From a virus, in IMG/VR virus record IMGVR_UViG_3300018424_000006, positions 124,001 through 188,000 of that record: a DNA stretch of 64,000 bases; one strand, given 5' to 3'. Numbering within the stretch: the first letter of the stretch is position 1; each line of letters begins with the position of its first letter. Both the position numbers and the translations under genes were made by a program. Below, one piece after another: positions 34,640-43,201 of the stretch. The notes beneath the pieces were generated by a model. That model searched no databases and was not told the origin of the DNA. It saw only the letters and a program-made list of their open reading frames with translations.

Positions 34640-35641
34640 TTAGAAAACGAAACCGTCTTCTTCTTCACCGGCTACTTCAGTAGTCTTAGAAGCTTCTTCT
34701 ACCAATGCAGATGCCGCACGAGTAAAGTCTGCTACTTTTTCTTTTAGCTTGGCGATACGAGGCTCACGCTGAACCGCTGTAGTCGCGAAGTGTAGAGATA
34801 GCTTTTCATCTGGCATACTGTCCAGAATCTCTTTAGGGTAGTAACCTACAGTTGAGTACAACTGGCTACCAGAGATTTGCTCAGAATCTGCATTAGGAAT
34901 AACCGATGCAGTACTGATCATCTTGCCCTTTAGAGTGTCTAGACGACTGACGTCAGACGTAATAACGACATCCACTAGTTGTGGAGGTACGCTAGTTACT
35001 TTGTTATAGCAGATGAAGTTAGCAATGTCTGCACGGTCTAGCTCAAGGTGTTGTTCACCCATCAATAGAGCCATGCGAGTTGCATCGTCAAGAACGCGAG
35101 CATCAACCTTTGTACGAGTATTGATGTTACGACTACCTTCTTCGCCATTAGTGATGTTCTCATAATAGCTAATAAGGATTGGGTTCTTGGCGGTCTTTGA
35201 AGCTAGGTTCTGAAGAGTAGCTAGAGTCTTCAAAGTGTTGTCAGTTTCTTTTGCAGAGATAGTGCTACCCACTACTAAGCAAATTGCTGGTACCTGACGA
35301 CGCGCTAGTTCTGCAGCTACTAATGGGCCAATAACAGAACCAGAACCACCAGAGGTGCTGAACAGTACAAGGTTAGTAGTACCCGGTTTGAAAGTTTTCA
35401 ACATTTCAACCACTTGGTCATATGCAGCTTGGTGAGCCACTGCACGATTCTTGCCTGCTCCAGACATACCTGCTACCACGAAGGTATTGGCATTGTCTTC
35501 TTCGGTTACGTTTGAATGGCTGGTATCCAAGAAAGTCTTTTCAACTGCTGGATAACCTACAGCGTTAGGGACAGTCAATTGCTTGGCCAAGTTAATGCCA
35601 CAACCACCACAACCGTAAATACGAAGTTTTGCTTTTTCCAT
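34640..35641 (-). CDS. phuZ: Phage tubulin/FtsZ-like GTPase PhuZ, 333 aa
   Basis: PhuZ forms dynamic filaments that centre the phage nucleus and carry capsids to it. The protein has the nucleotide-binding N-terminus LRIYGCGGCGINLAK (6-20), a second glycine loop VVAGMSGAGKN (55-65) and the tubulin signature LFSTSGGSGSVIG (93-105, in place of GGGTGSG). The length is right for the family. The C-terminus is an acidic tail ending EEEDGFVF, the kind of tail that makes the lateral filament contacts in PhuZ. It has its own promoter (35723) and terminator, so it is an independent early unit, as expected. Confidence 0.93.
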   Translation of the reverse strand: MEKAKLRIYGCGGCGINLAKQLTVPNAVGYPAVEKTFLDTSHSNVTEEDNANTFVVAGMSGAGKNRAVAHQAAYDQVVEMLKTFKPGTTNLVLFSTSGGSGSVIGPLVAAELARRQVPAICLVVGSTISAKETDNTLKTLATLQNLASKTAKNPILISYYENITNGEEGSRNINTRTKVDARVLDDATRMALLMGEQHLELDRADIANFICYNKVTSVPPQLVDVVITSDVSRLDTLKGKMISTASVIPNADSEQISGSQLYSTVGYYPKEILDSMPDEKLSLHFATTAVQREPRIAKLKEKVADFTRAASALVEEASKTTEVAGEEEDGFVF

Positions 35642-35722
35642 AGTTCTCCCCTTTAGGAAATAAGATTAATGTATTTGGGTTTTCTTACTACCATGAGAGT
35701 TTTATTATCTCATGCCACTAAA

Positions 35723-35730
35723 GTAATATA
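35723..35730 (-). promoter_or_regulatory. Early-type promoter core TATATTAC before phuZ
   Basis: The minus strand reads TTTCAATTCTATATTACTTT, 82 bases before the tubulin start. About 20 bases downstream CATGAGATAATAA also occurs at the 44838 site, so the conserved region is longer than the core. Confidence 0.7.
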
Positions 35731-35814
35731 GAATTGAAATTCCCTAGAACTCCCATGAAATCAAGGGTCTAGGTATTTTTAGTTAATCCTCTGTAAAGCA
35801 ATGAGGATATAAAA

Positions 35815-36597
35815 ATGAACGCTATTGACTATGCTTTGAATAATCTTTTTCAACGTATACCTTCTGAACTAATCACTCAGGCTTTTGGTACTTCTCCTGT
35901 CTATGGTTATATTGATAATCGTAGCTTAGAGCAGCGAGTTCGTGAAACCGTAATTGATTCTTTTGTTTCTATAGACTGCAATTTAGTAGGTGGACAACAG
36001 GTAATGCTTCCGATGAGTACTTTGCCAGGCAAGCCTGTGGAAACTGGATGGATTTATGAAATACCTTTAGCCATGACTCAAGGAAGAAAGATTACTTCTG
36101 TATTGGGAGTAGAGTATTCGTCTGGCAATGGGAACCTTTCTAATCCTGATATGAATGCAATGGGTAGAAGTTTAATGGATATGGTAAACTTCGCTACAGG
36201 GCCTTCCGGAGGCGTCGCTAGCGGTAACGTCATGCTGGTGGGACCTAATACTGTTTTCGTTGGATCGAATATGGGAACCGGTAGCTTGTACCTGCGGTGC
36301 ATGATTGCGAATGATTCACAGATGGCTAATCTGAATCCACGTGCACTTCCTATCTTTGCTCAGTTATGTGAGTATGCTTGTAAAGGAATGATTTACAATG
36401 CATTACGAATTAAGCTTGGTGAAGGTTCGATTACGGGTGGTTCTTTAAATAGCTACTTGAATCAGATACTGGATGAATACTCTGATTCTTTTACGTTGTA
36501 CAATGAACTACGTGACGGTAAGTGGAAGAAGGTTTCTATTCTTGCTGATGACTTCACTCGACGTGAGTTGACTAGAATGTCATTACCTAGAAGCTAA
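35815..36597 (+). CDS. Unknown protein, possibly virion, 260 aa
   Basis: A single plus-strand gene between the tubulin promoter and an isolated terminator. The ATG has GAGGA eight bases before it. The middle is rich in Gly, Ser and Asn (GPSGGVASGNVMLVGPNTVF), which suits a structural protein. The C-terminal third is helical. No family is recognised. Confidence 0.7.
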   Translation: MNAIDYALNNLFQRIPSELITQAFGTSPVYGYIDNRSLEQRVRETVIDSFVSIDCNLVGGQQVMLPMSTLPGKPVETGWIYEIPLAMTQGRKITSVLGVEYSSGNGNLSNPDMNAMGRSLMDMVNFATGPSGGVASGNVMLVGPNTVFVGSNMGTGSLYLRCMIANDSQMANLNPRALPIFAQLCEYACKGMIYNALRIKLGEGSITGGSLNSYLNQILDEYSDSFTLYNELRDGKWKKVSILADDFTRRELTRMSLPRS

Positions 36598-36608
36598 AAG
36601 CATATTTA

Positions 36609-36637
36609 CTCTATACCCAGCATAGCTGGGTATAGAG
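36609..36637 (+). terminator. Hairpin terminator
   Basis: A 13-bp perfect stem (CTCTATACCCAGC) with an ATA loop is followed by TTTATTCTGTTTT. It lies 12 bases beyond the stop of the gene at 35815. Confidence 0.85.
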
Positions 36638-36952
36638 CTTTATTCTGTTTTAAATTTTCTAAATGTAAATCATATAGATATTAATAATTAATTATAATAT
36701 TAATTTAATATTTATTTTTATTCTTTAAAATTACTTAAAAAATTTATTCCCTTATATTATAGACAGTAATATATTTGACGAGGAACGAGGCAAATATATA
36801 TACATTTAGTAGTCAATATCAGAACTACTAAAAATAGACCTATTTTAAGCTACTTTCTATCTTAGGATAGGAGGTAGTTATTATGCTGTTTAAAAATACA
36901 AATAGGTATTAGGGTATGAATTAAACATAAACCAACCAAAAGGAATTTAGAT
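36638..36952 (+). promoter_or_regulatory. AT-rich upstream region of the four-gene tandem cluster
   Basis: No convincing gene lies in these 315 bases. The left half is extremely AT-rich (36655-36760) and probably holds a promoter. A 12-bp hairpin with two wobble pairs (36850-36861 with 36866-36877) resembles the phage's terminators and is followed by TTATTATGC, as they are. A tiny frame MLFKNTNRY (36883-36912) follows an AGGAGG buried in that hairpin. A GTAATATA at 36766 lacks the rest of the early-promoter consensus. Confidence 0.5.
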
Positions 36953-37519
36953 ATGAACTTCTTTAAGTTATTATGGAAACGGATAGTAATATCCATTCTA
37001 GTGGATAGACCTTTCTTTGCTTTCTCAAATGAGATAGTGGAAAGTTTCTATCGGGGTTATAAGTCAATAGGTCGTACTAGGTTTACCCAAGAGCTGGATA
37101 GGCTCTTCGTGGCAAAGAGAGCTAAGATTGATCCTAAGTACACAAGTCCTAAAGCTTTAGGTTCTTATTCAGCCTTAGAAAGATTGAAAACTTTAAACTA
37201 CTGGGCTGCTTATCACACTAACCTATTTGCAGACGCATGGGCGCTTATGTCTAAAGAGCCATTGTTTTTCTCTATCTTACCTCTAAGCAAGACTCGATAC
37301 GAAGACGAAGATAGTCTACAGGACTATCTAGAAGACTCTAGAGATCTTTTTACGTTTTTGGATATAGAAGATCTATGGAGCAGTAGTCCTAGACTAGATT
37401 TATATAACCGCCTAGTCGCTTACAAGGAAGTCTATGAAGAACGTGGTCAGTTAGAATACTGGCAACGAATCTATGATATGCTAAAACCAAGATTGATTGA
37501 GGTGGGTTATGACCTATAA
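36953..37519 (+). CDS. Tandem-family protein 1, 188 aa
   Basis: First of four adjacent genes of near-equal length (180-188 codons). Each starts with a short basic amphipathic helix. Here it is FFKLLWKRIVISILVDRP. Later there is a Trp-containing helix with a Leu-rich stretch (FADAWALMSKEPLFF) and an acidic segment (YEDEDSLQDYLEDSRD). The four seem to be diverged copies of one gene. No known family is recognised. The ATG has AAGGA eight bases upstream and overlaps the next gene by 11 bases. Confidence 0.72.
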   Translation: MNFFKLLWKRIVISILVDRPFFAFSNEIVESFYRGYKSIGRTRFTQELDRLFVAKRAKIDPKYTSPKALGSYSALERLKTLNYWAAYHTNLFADAWALMSKEPLFFSILPLSKTRYEDEDSLQDYLEDSRDLFTFLDIEDLWSSSPRLDLYNRLVAYKEVYEERGQLEYWQRIYDMLKPRLIEVGYDL

Positions 37520-38066
37520 GAATTGGTTCAAACGAAAGATCCTAAGTTTCTTTCTTGATATTCCTATGGACTATGTTCCGATGCGTTATGCAGACGCAGC
37601 ATTTGCACATCTGACTAATGGTCCTTGGGAAACCAGAAAGTATCGTGCTCGGATGTATTTAGCTCAGTGTAGAAGTATTCCGTGCAAAGACTCTACCCCG
37701 GATGTACTTTATTTATATCCGTTCCATGAGGTACTTACCTATCTTGCCGATAATCAATACGACATGGAGAAGGCCAAGTTCTTATGGAAAGATAAGAACA
37801 TGGCCAAACACTGGATGGAAGTCTTTAGGGTATATAAGCTAGCGGATGGTACATATTCCAATAGTAATTTTATTTCGAATTACTATCTTAAGTTGGCAGG
37901 CTATATCGATATGGGTACTCCCGGGTTTTTAGAAGCGCTGGATGACTTTATTATGAATTTGAATGTAGTAGCCTACTCTGTCCAGGATGCCGATAAACAC
38001 GTTGCTCTAGTTCAGGAGATTGAAGTTTATAAGAAGCTACAATCTAAGCTTAGGGGCGAATCATGA
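37509..38066 (+). CDS. Tandem-family protein 2, 185 aa
   Basis: Second of the four. The frame opens at a TTG at 37497, but the ATG at 37509 follows GAGGTGG and is preferred. The N-terminus, YKNWFKRKILSFFLDIP, parallels protein 1, and the central AKFLWKDKNMAKHWMEV parallels its Trp helix. It overlaps the next gene by an ATGA. Function unknown. Confidence 0.72.
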   Translation: MTYKNWFKRKILSFFLDIPMDYVPMRYADAAFAHLTNGPWETRKYRARMYLAQCRSIPCKDSTPDVLYLYPFHEVLTYLADNQYDMEKAKFLWKDKNMAKHWMEVFRVYKLADGTYSNSNFISNYYLKLAGYIDMGTPGFLEALDDFIMNLNVVAYSVQDADKHVALVQEIEVYKKLQSKLRGES

Positions 38067-38626
38067 TCAGACTAAAGCGCTATATACTAGAGGTCGTCCT
38101 ACAACGGCCTCTAGAGTCGCTCACGGATAAAAACATCCTTGAGATATGGCATTACCTTCCTGATGGCGTAAAAGGTCTTATGGGGGTTTACAGCGCCCCT
38201 AAGGAATGGATTAGGAATCTTTATTTCCTAGGACTTCTCCCTATAACGGAATTTACGATCTCTGAGATTCATGATTTCTTTATAAATCCAATGTGTGATA
38301 TCCATCCAGATATTCCGGGCGAACCTATACTTCCATATTACTTATCTGAAGCAGCGAAGCATAAACGCAAAGTAGAGATCTTTAAAGACTTCTGGGAAAC
38401 CTGTCCTCCAAAGACTTTATTTGCATTCTTTATGAGTCCTCATCAAAGTACTCATAAGCTGCTGTTAGAAAATGTAATAAGGGAGACGGGTAATGGCCGC
38501 TACGATTATCAGAAGTGGCTACTGAAGTATGGGAAAGATTATAGTCATATTTTCCATCAGTTACCGATGCCTTTTATACATGTCGATTTAATAACTAAGT
38601 TGGAGTTTGATTTAAGACGTAAATAG
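38063..38626 (+). CDS. Tandem-family protein 3, 187 aa
   Basis: Third of the four, starting within the ATGA overlap and with AGGGG upstream. The N-terminus is IRLKRYILEVVLQRPLESL, again a basic helix followed by R-P. The central EIFKDFWETCPPKTLFAFF corresponds to the Trp helix of the others. Function unknown. Confidence 0.72.
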   Translation: MIRLKRYILEVVLQRPLESLTDKNILEIWHYLPDGVKGLMGVYSAPKEWIRNLYFLGLLPITEFTISEIHDFFINPMCDIHPDIPGEPILPYYLSEAAKHKRKVEIFKDFWETCPPKTLFAFFMSPHQSTHKLLLENVIRETGNGRYDYQKWLLKYGKDYSHIFHQLPMPFIHVDLITKLEFDLRRK

Positions 38627-38684
38627 GTTGTTAATCCTATGTATTAGCTTGTTCATTAATTAACCTGAAAAAGGAGAAAAGGTT

Positions 38685-39227
38685 ATGAGCTTTAAAATCT
38701 CAATGAAAACTTTGTTTATAAAGTTTTTACCATTAGCGTTGTTGTCTGGGTTGTCTCGACGCTTAACTGCTGCGTTGTTTATTGGTCCTCGCGGTTTTAA
38801 ATTAGATAACGAAGGTCTTGATATGGCAATCGCTGCTATCAAGAAAACGCCTCTGTCAATCTTTCTGCGTCCATTTGAATTACTAGAGAAGCTTTATCTA
38901 GCTAATAAGCTAGAGGCTTCTCAATTGTTCAATGAAGAGATTGCAAACTTTACTGAAGAATCCTACATCGCCATTATTAACCGCTACCTGACTCTGAATC
39001 CAGAGCGGGCTAGAATGATATGGAACTGGACCTCTTTAGATCGTCAATTACATATTCTTTTGAATAGCCATTTCTTGTCTGCTAAGATCAGCAACCTTGG
39101 CGATGTAATTGCAAACGAGCCGTTGATTAAAACTGTTTGGGATGCAAACACCCCATTCAAGAAAGGTGAGCGTCAGCGTGCTAAGAACTTAATCCGCAGA
39201 ATGTATCCGCATCTGGATTTGACTTAA
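38685..39227 (+). CDS. Tandem-family protein 4, 180 aa
   Basis: Fourth and most divergent copy, 58 bases after the third and with its own strong site (AAAAGGAG). The N-terminus is SFKISMKTLFIKFLPLALL, more hydrophobic than the others. The central ERARMIWNWTSLDRQLHILL parallels the Trp helix. A region full of hairpins follows downstream. Function unknown. Confidence 0.72.
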   Translation: MSFKISMKTLFIKFLPLALLSGLSRRLTAALFIGPRGFKLDNEGLDMAIAAIKKTPLSIFLRPFELLEKLYLANKLEASQLFNEEIANFTEESYIAIINRYLTLNPERARMIWNWTSLDRQLHILLNSHFLSAKISNLGDVIANEPLIKTVWDANTPFKKGERQRAKNLIRRMYPHLDLT

Positions 39228-39298
39228 AATAAACAGATGACCTTATACTTTGTAATTACTATTGATCCAGTCGTTAACTTGTTTGGTAGTGGTTCTTT

Positions 39299-39770
39299 AA
39301 AAATTCGATTTTAAATCAAATTTTAAATTAGCCCTTAGGAACAATATTGATAGTTCCGTGCCTTTTATGGTGGGCAATAAGACTAACAGTAAAGAGACTC
39401 CTGTTAACTGGTCCTCGTTTTCCCGGGTTACACTGACCGTTAGTCTTCTCCAAATTTACGTCTTCTTGTCGGATCTGCTGGGTGTCCGACATTTAGGTTG
39501 GAAAGGTATGAAGGCCGCTATAAGCTTTAGCGTTTTTTTGCGGCTTCTCCCACTCGTGCTGCTTTGTTACTTACGCTCGTTATTGGCAACGTCCTTTTGG
39601 TTGGTTCGTCGTGCCAGAATAAGCTATTCCGGATATTTTTCTAATGGGTTTATATCCGTGCGACTCACAGCGGCCTTTATACCGATCCTTCTCCACTTCT
39701 CCCTTACCCGCACAGACTTTGTCCTCACTGCAGTCTTCGGATTGCAGTGGGGCGTTTTCTGCCGTTAAAA
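39299..39770 (+). ncRNA. Candidate structured non-coding RNA, about 470 bases
   Basis: The 599 bases between 39227 and 39827 have no gene I can support. Instead they hold a dense series of pairings. These are GGAAC/GTTCC (39338-39357), AGACTAACAGT/ACCGTTAGTCT with one mismatch (39380-39446), TGTCGGA/TCCGACA (39467-39491) and CGCTA/TAGCG followed by seven T (39516-39539). GCCGC/GCGGC closes around the last. Further on come GAATA/TATTC (39617-39629), CGGATAT/ATATCCG (39630-39658) and a 10-bp hairpin with a TTCG tetraloop (39726-39749). The GC content looks higher than in the surroundings. Strand is assumed plus from the TTCG loop and T run. A 136-codon frame crosses the region, but it lacks a ribosome site. 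Confidence 0.55.
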
Positions 39771-39826
39771 AAAAATAAAGAGGCTCCTGAGTTATTGTAA
39801 TCAACCCAGCCAAGAGAAAAACTTCG

Positions 39827-40813
39827 ATGTTAAAATTACATAAACTCCCCTACTCTCGATTTCAAGAACTTGTCGATGAAGATATCTTCCCTGCCGCTAT
39901 CGGTGATGAGCTACTTGCTTTCCAAATCCAGAAGAAAGAAGGTAACTTGTTTATCGCTTATTTCGATATGGATAAATTCGGTACCGTTAATACTGAAACT
40001 AACGTTACCTATCGTGAGTTACAACTACCGGTAGAAGTTGAAACTATCGGTAGATTGCGCCTAGAATGTAGTAATGCATTCGCGGTCCCAGTAACATATA
40101 AAGACCCCCAAACTAAAAAGATCGTCAATCAGCTACTGCATGTCAAAGATTATCTGCCGGGTCAAGAAACTCTAATCACTTTTGATAATCTTAATCTGAC
40201 AGATCACTATGAGCTTGAGATTAATGAGAAAAGTTTTAAGGTAACTCCGGCAACTGGTACTGTACTGAAGATTTCAGATTCCGATAAACTTGGTGAAATT
40301 TGTGATAGTGCTGTTGAAGCGATCAATAAAAACCCTGAAATCCATCTACAGTTTGCTTTTGAATTGCAGATGCCGTTCAGTATTCTAGGCGGTATTGATA
40401 ATCTGTTCTTCGCATATATGGATTTAGCAAAAGGACATCGCACGGCATTTGTAATCGATAGAAATACTGGCGAAGCTAAGTTGTTGTCTCAGTTATTTGC
40501 ACCTCTTAATCTAGAACGCAAGTCAATAGCGATTTGCGGACATAACTCCGACGGCTTCTTTGTGCTCTTCGGCCATCAAGATGGCGAGCGTAGTGGTTCG
40601 ATTATGTTCGTTACTTATGACGAACTACGTAACTGGAAGATCACAGATGGCTCTTTAACTACTGAAGCGATTGTGTTCCGAGACGAAATCTATCTTCTTG
40701 GTGAAGATGGTTACTTCATTAATGATGCCACTGGTGATATCGTTGGTCGTCTTAATGAAGACGAACTACTTGTTGCAGTATCTCCAAATCTACCTTTCAT
40801 TTTGATTGGTTAA
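39827..40813 (+). CDS. Unknown protein, 328 aa
   Basis: A beta-rich soluble protein with repeated short strand-turn units (for example YELEINEKSFKVTPATGTV and SIAICGHNSDGFFVLFGHQD), possibly a propeller or a stacked beta domain. It ends NLPFILIG. The gene stands alone between the structured region and a strong terminator. No family is recognised. Confidence 0.72.
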   Translation: MLKLHKLPYSRFQELVDEDIFPAAIGDELLAFQIQKKEGNLFIAYFDMDKFGTVNTETNVTYRELQLPVEVETIGRLRLECSNAFAVPVTYKDPQTKKIVNQLLHVKDYLPGQETLITFDNLNLTDHYELEINEKSFKVTPATGTVLKISDSDKLGEICDSAVEAINKNPEIHLQFAFELQMPFSILGGIDNLFFAYMDLAKGHRTAFVIDRNTGEAKLLSQLFAPLNLERKSIAICGHNSDGFFVLFGHQDGERSGSIMFVTYDELRNWKITDGSLTTEAIVFRDEIYLLGEDGYFINDATGDIVGRLNEDELLVAVSPNLPFILIG

Positions 40814-40826
40814 AAAAGAAAAAAAG

Positions 40827-40858
40827 ACTACTCCCTAGGCTAATGCCTAGGGAGTAGT
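40827..40858. terminator. Bidirectional hairpin terminator
   Basis: A 14-bp perfect stem (ACTACTCCCTAGGC) with a TAAT loop lies between convergent genes. The minus strand continues into TCTTTTTTTC. Confidence 0.9.
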
Positions 40859-40867
40859 TAGTCTGCC

Positions 40868-41278
40868 TTAAAGAGTAGATTCTGGGAATATCTTCTTTAT
40901 GGTAATGTTGACTAGTGGAATCACATCTAGGTATGGAACTAAGATATCTAGGACCGCTTGACGATCGTAGTTATCCACCCACCTACTATCTAGAGTTAGG
41001 AAACCAGCATTGCGTACTTTATCTCGAGCAGGATGAGAATACGTTATCACTGTTTGGAATAGGATATCGTAGTAATAGTTCTCGGCATACTTGATAGCAG
41101 CTTCTGCGATCTCTTCTGGATTGAAATTCTCGCCTACACGACCACTAAATAGAAGATAGCCAAAATGATCCTTGGCGACCCTATGGGCTCCGTACAGAGC
41201 CATTGTTTCCGACCGGTCAATGAAGTTATGTACTTCATCGATAAGTGCTAGCGAAAGGGGCAAAGTTTCATATTGCAT
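40868..41278 (-). CDS. Unknown protein, 136 aa
   Basis: The frame opens at 41299, but the ATG at 41278 has AAGGAG seven bases before it and is preferred. The product is soluble and alpha/beta. It starts just before the stop of the gene at 41290 is cleared (12 bases apart), so it is the second gene of a two-gene early unit. No family is recognised. Confidence 0.68.
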   Translation of the reverse strand: MQYETLPLSLALIDEVHNFIDRSETMALYGAHRVAKDHFGYLLFSGRVGENFNPEEIAEAAIKYAENYYYDILFQTVITYSHPARDKVRNAGFLTLDSRWVDNYDRQAVLDILVPYLDVIPLVNITIKKIFPESTL

Positions 41279-41289
41279 ATCCAATCTCC

Positions 41290-42258
41290 TTATTGACATT
41301 CTGCTAAACTCGAAAAATAATCTTCCAGCATTTTACGTACAAATTCTTTGCACTCGCTGCGACTATTATATTTCTTAAAGTTTTCCAGTCTTTTCCAAGG
41401 ACTTCTACGATCCACTGCCATATAAAAGTTTCCAATTCGAATGGAAGGAACACCTTCTCTAGAAGTACCTAGAGAAATAACTCCCGTTCCAGTATGGTTT
41501 TCTTCTATGGCCGGATAGTAGACATCGACAAATGGACCATTATACCCCCTATGATAGAGAACTCCATAGCTATCTTGCTTCTGACTAATCTCTATAATCC
41601 TTGGGAATAAAGAGTATATAGTCTCCACTGCCTTTTCTTGCTCAGCATTTAAAGCCAGAGTAATAAAAGACCGTTTGACAGTTTCCTTGCCTCGATTAAG
41701 GCTAATATACATAGGAGAATATTTAGTACGTAGGTTGTACGTTTTATCGAAACAAAAGAACTGACGTTCAAGAATGAGCCTGGCTCGTTGAAATAAAACA
41801 AGAAGTGCTACATCCTCGAAACTTACATTTAAGTTACTAAGATATAACTTAGTAGTTACGCTAAGCCCAAAGAAATCTTTGTCAGGCTCAGGCCTGCTTG
41901 GCTTTAGTAGTTTATGCATCGATTCAGCTAGCATCTCTTTCTGTTCACATTCCACGTCTTTTTCAAAACGCCCGTGACGAAAGTAATCATAGATGTTTTT
42001 ATAGATCGGAAAATACTTTCTAAGTGCAAGTATTTTTTTAATTTTCTCTTGGTCTTCTCCGCCATGTCGTAGAGTATTTCCTGAGTCGCTATACATCCAC
42101 CACCAGTCGTAATGGTCAAGTAGTAAGAAAAAATCTTCTGGGGTATAGTCCTCTGGATTAACCAGCGTTCTTTTTCGTATCATCAAATCCCCAATTAATT
42201 TACCGTGCTCTTGGGTATCCTTTATAAACTGCTTTTCTTCTGTTGTTAAAAATCGCAT
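41290..42258 (-). CDS. Unknown protein, 322 aa
   Basis: First gene of a two-gene unit behind a full-match early-type promoter (42327). The protein is soluble, rich in aromatic residues (DHYDWWWMYSDSG) and helical in its first half. No family is recognised. The early promoter suggests a function soon after infection. Confidence 0.72.
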   Translation of the reverse strand: MRFLTTEEKQFIKDTQEHGKLIGDLMIRKRTLVNPEDYTPEDFFLLLDHYDWWWMYSDSGNTLRHGGEDQEKIKKILALRKYFPIYKNIYDYFRHGRFEKDVECEQKEMLAESMHKLLKPSRPEPDKDFFGLSVTTKLYLSNLNVSFEDVALLVLFQRARLILERQFFCFDKTYNLRTKYSPMYISLNRGKETVKRSFITLALNAEQEKAVETIYSLFPRIIEISQKQDSYGVLYHRGYNGPFVDVYYPAIEENHTGTGVISLGTSREGVPSIRIGNFYMAVDRRSPWKRLENFKKYNSRSECKEFVRKMLEDYFSSLAECQ

Positions 42259-42326
42259 TTGTGTTGCTCTCCTTTAAATGGATTATTTTATAGGAGACTT
42301 AGATTATATATCACAGCCTCACTTAA

Positions 42327-42334
42327 GTAATATA
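42327..42334 (-). promoter_or_regulatory. Early-type promoter core TATATTAC
   Basis: The minus strand reads TTTGAATTCTATATTACTTA, 69 bases before the gene at 42258. Full match to the shared consensus. Confidence 0.7.
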
Positions 42335-42419
42335 GAATTCAAATATTCTAAAAATACATATCCTACTTAGCGTATGAAGTAGTAACCAACCAAATTAAAA
42401 AAACCTACGGAGAAGGAAA

Positions 42420-42917
42420 ATGATTACATATGTTGAAGGCGATGTCTTCGATAAGAAACTCCTTAAAGAAAATGACTTCTTTTTACATCTAGCCAATTGC
42501 CATAAAACAATGGGTGCGGGTGTAGCTCTGGGAGTGAAGCATTTTATGCCGGAGCTATATCAGGCTGACCTAAATGATTCTCGAACCCCAAAACAGAGGC
42601 TGGGTTCTTATAGTACCGCCAGCGTTACTCTGACTGAAAGTATCCCTAGTATGAGAATTCCTGCCGAAAAAATAACGGGTGTCAATATTTATGGCCAGTT
42701 TTATTACGGTAGAGAACAAACCTACGTACGGTATAAAGACTTAGAGGCAGCACTTTTAGCTTTCCATAAATCTTTCGAGTTGAAAGAAACCTCTAGAATC
42801 ATCATGCCTATGATGGGTTCCGGTCTAGCTGGCGGTAGTTGGAAACGTGTTGAAGAAATCATCGGACGCACTTTCCCATTGCAAAAAGTAACAGTAGTTA
42901 TTAAGAAGGATCAGTAA
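42420..42917 (+). CDS. Macro-domain protein (ADP-ribose binding or hydrolase), 165 aa
   Basis: Macro domains bind ADP-ribose and often remove it from proteins or nucleic acids. The family pattern is clear. It starts ITYVEGDVFD (a strand then G-D), then FLHLANCHKTMGAGVALGVK (the N-x-x-x-x-M-G-x-G-V-A loop, about 21-40), and MPMMGSGLAGGSWKRVEEII near the C-terminus (the G-x-G-L-x-G-G-x-W loop). It is a complete single domain. It opens a plus-strand unit of three overlapping genes. A plausible job is to reverse ADP-ribosylation by a host defence toxin, but this is inference. Confidence 0.88.
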   Translation: MITYVEGDVFDKKLLKENDFFLHLANCHKTMGAGVALGVKHFMPELYQADLNDSRTPKQRLGSYSTASVTLTESIPSMRIPAEKITGVNIYGQFYYGREQTYVRYKDLEAALLAFHKSFELKETSRIIMPMMGSGLAGGSWKRVEEIIGRTFPLQKVTVVIKKDQ

Positions 42918-43201
42918 TGGAAAACATGACTCAGTCCCCTAACTGGGATCTACCTACGTCTTTAGCGGAATTAATTGAATACAATGAAGATTGCCTTCTT
43001 TCCGAAAAGCCGGACCGCATGGCAATTCTTCTATCTGACCCTAATGACCCGGGTAAATTGGTTATATTGGAATATGGTGATGATGGCTGGCAGAACCGTC
43101 CGGGTTCTCGTGAGTGGGTTTGTGACATGCCTATCCTGGATCTTCAGGAAGGTATTAACGCCGTACTAGAACGTCATACTTTCGATAATGAAAAAGGATA
43201 G
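42917..43201 (+). CDS. Unknown acidic protein, 94 aa
   Basis: Second gene of the macro-domain unit, with its ATG sharing a base with the preceding stop. The product is acidic, with a central strand (MAILLSDPNDPGKLVILEYG), and ends near the start of the next gene (14-base overlap). No family is recognised. Confidence 0.7.
   Translation: MENMTQSPNWDLPTSLAELIEYNEDCLLSEKPDRMAILLSDPNDPGKLVILEYGDDGWQNRPGSREWVCDMPILDLQEGINAVLERHTFDNEKG

Noticed and set aside
36766-36773. GTAATATA, reverse of the early promoter core
   Set aside because: It lacks the GAATT part and no minus-strand gene follows at a suitable distance.
36883-36912. Nine-codon frame MLFKNTNRY
   Set aside because: Not listed as a gene: the hairpin before it looks like a terminator of this phage, so the ribosome site may be chance.
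39358-39768. 136-codon plus-strand frame, hydrophobic
   Set aside because: It starts with GTG or an ATG without a ribosome site, and the sequence is full of stems. T- and C-rich sequence is poor in stop codons, so an open frame arises easily.
39580-39813. 77-codon minus-strand frame
   Set aside because: Its start would be TTG, no ribosome site is visible, and it lies in the same hairpin region.
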